Shown here piece by piece: positions 6,820 to 6,988 of a DNA stretch of 6,988 nt. The notes beneath the pieces were generated by a model. It searched no databases, was not told the DNA's origin, and saw only the letters and a list, made by a program, of their open reading frames with translations. This stretch comes from an uncultured Methylococcaceae bacterium (lineage in GTDB: Bacteria > Pseudomonadota > Gammaproteobacteria > Methylococcales > Methylomonadaceae), in contig CAIQND010000210.1 of assembly GCA_903873045.1 (NCBI GenBank), forward strand, positions 1 through 6,988, read 5' to 3'. The translations under genes and the position numbers were made by a program. The stretch's first letter is position 1, and each line of letters opens with the position of its first letter.

Positions 6820-6972
6820 CATACGCATCAAGCTAAGCCAAAATACTGTTAATTTAAGTCATTTACATTTTAATGTCTAAAAATAACACTATAATTTTCA
6901 ATGTGTTGAATTCATGTGTTTTTTGATAACTACATGAATTTGATAGTAATAGGGCTTAGCTTGATGCGTATG
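6820..6972. mobile_element. 153-bp MITE with IS231/IS4-family-like ends
   Basis: The element has perfect 20-bp terminal inverted repeats: CATACGCATCAAGCTAAGCC at 6820-6839 and its exact reverse complement at 6953-6972. It is flanked by an 11-bp direct repeat, GGCCTGCATCC, at 6809-6819 and 6973-6983. The termini resemble those recalled for IS231 (CATGCCCATCAACTTAAG-type). Target duplications of 10-12 bp and GGG...CCC targets are known for that IS4-family group, and the target here is GGG-N7-CCC. The interior of about 113 bp is AT-rich with no meaningful open frame, so it is non-autonomous and would need a transposase supplied elsewhere. It contains a hairpin formed by AATTCATGT (6909-6917) and ACATGAATT (6932-6940). 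The perfect ends and intact duplication suggest recent insertion. The MITE call is firm; the family assignment is moderately sure. Confidence 0.88.
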
Positions 6973-6983
6973 GGCCTGCATCC
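6973..6983. repeat. Right copy of the 11-bp target-site duplication
   Basis: This is the exact duplicate of 6809-6819, directly abutting the right terminal inverted repeat of the MITE. The two copies have not diverged. Confidence 0.85.
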
Positions 6984-6988
6984 CCTCC

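Larger units (their letters stand above)
6806..6986 (+). terminator. Possible 3' stem-loop of the operon, split by the MITE
   Basis: AGGGG at 6806-6810 and CCCCT at 6982-6986 are reverse complements. If the 153-bp element and one copy of the 11-bp target duplication are removed, the rejoined DNA reads AGGGG-CCTGCAT-CCCCT, a 5-bp GC stem with a 7-base loop. Its position behind the last gene would suit a terminator or a 3' stability hairpin. The bases beyond the window are unknown, so a T-tract cannot be checked. Confidence 0.25.

Noticed and set aside
1..6988. CRISPR array, tRNA or rRNA gene, phage attachment site
   Set aside because: No regularly spaced direct repeats, cloverleaf-forming segment or conserved rRNA sequence was seen on either strand. 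The only direct repeat of note is the MITE target duplication.

Overview
The window carries three long co-oriented genes (+ strand) in a compact sulfatase locus, with transposon-related DNA at both edges. The source looks like a gammaproteobacterium of moderate GC. A methanotroph-like (Methylococcales) or similar environmental lineage is a guess from the style of the IS66-like N-terminus and the 'GGCTGA...TCGAAGC' palindrome; no marker gene fixes the taxonomy.

Left edge (1-981): the first 87 bases encode, on the minus strand, the N-terminal 29 residues of a probable IS66-type transposase that continues outside the window. About 890 bases of AT-rich DNA without a convincing gene follow. They hold several inverted repeats, including one large imperfect palindrome at 513-622, and a plausible sigma70-type promoter at 824-852 ahead of the first sulfatase gene.

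Core (982-6722): gene 1 encodes an exported alkyl sulfatase of the SdsA1/YjcS/BDS1 type (metallo-beta-lactamase fold, di-zinc). Gene 2 starts 12 bases after the gene 1 stop codon, with its Shine-Dalgarno sequence overlapping that stop, and encodes an uncharacterised leaderless protein that looks like a beta-propeller. After 129 bases, gene 3 encodes a large type I (formylglycine-dependent) sulfatase whose metal-site residues resemble the choline-sulfatase / phosphonate monoester hydrolase branch. The locus therefore pairs two evolutionarily unrelated sulfate-ester hydrolases, one with a signal peptide and one without, around a protein of unknown role. An inferred role is scavenging sulfate, or carbon, from organic sulfate esters in two compartments. 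No transporter, regulator or formylglycine-generating enzyme lies in the window.

Right edge (6723-6988): a complete 153-bp non-coding element with perfect 20-bp terminal inverted repeats and an 11-bp target duplication lies behind the sulfatase gene. Its ends resemble those of the IS231 group of the IS4 family, so it is best read as a MITE. Rejoining the flanks recreates a small GC-rich stem-loop that the element has split.
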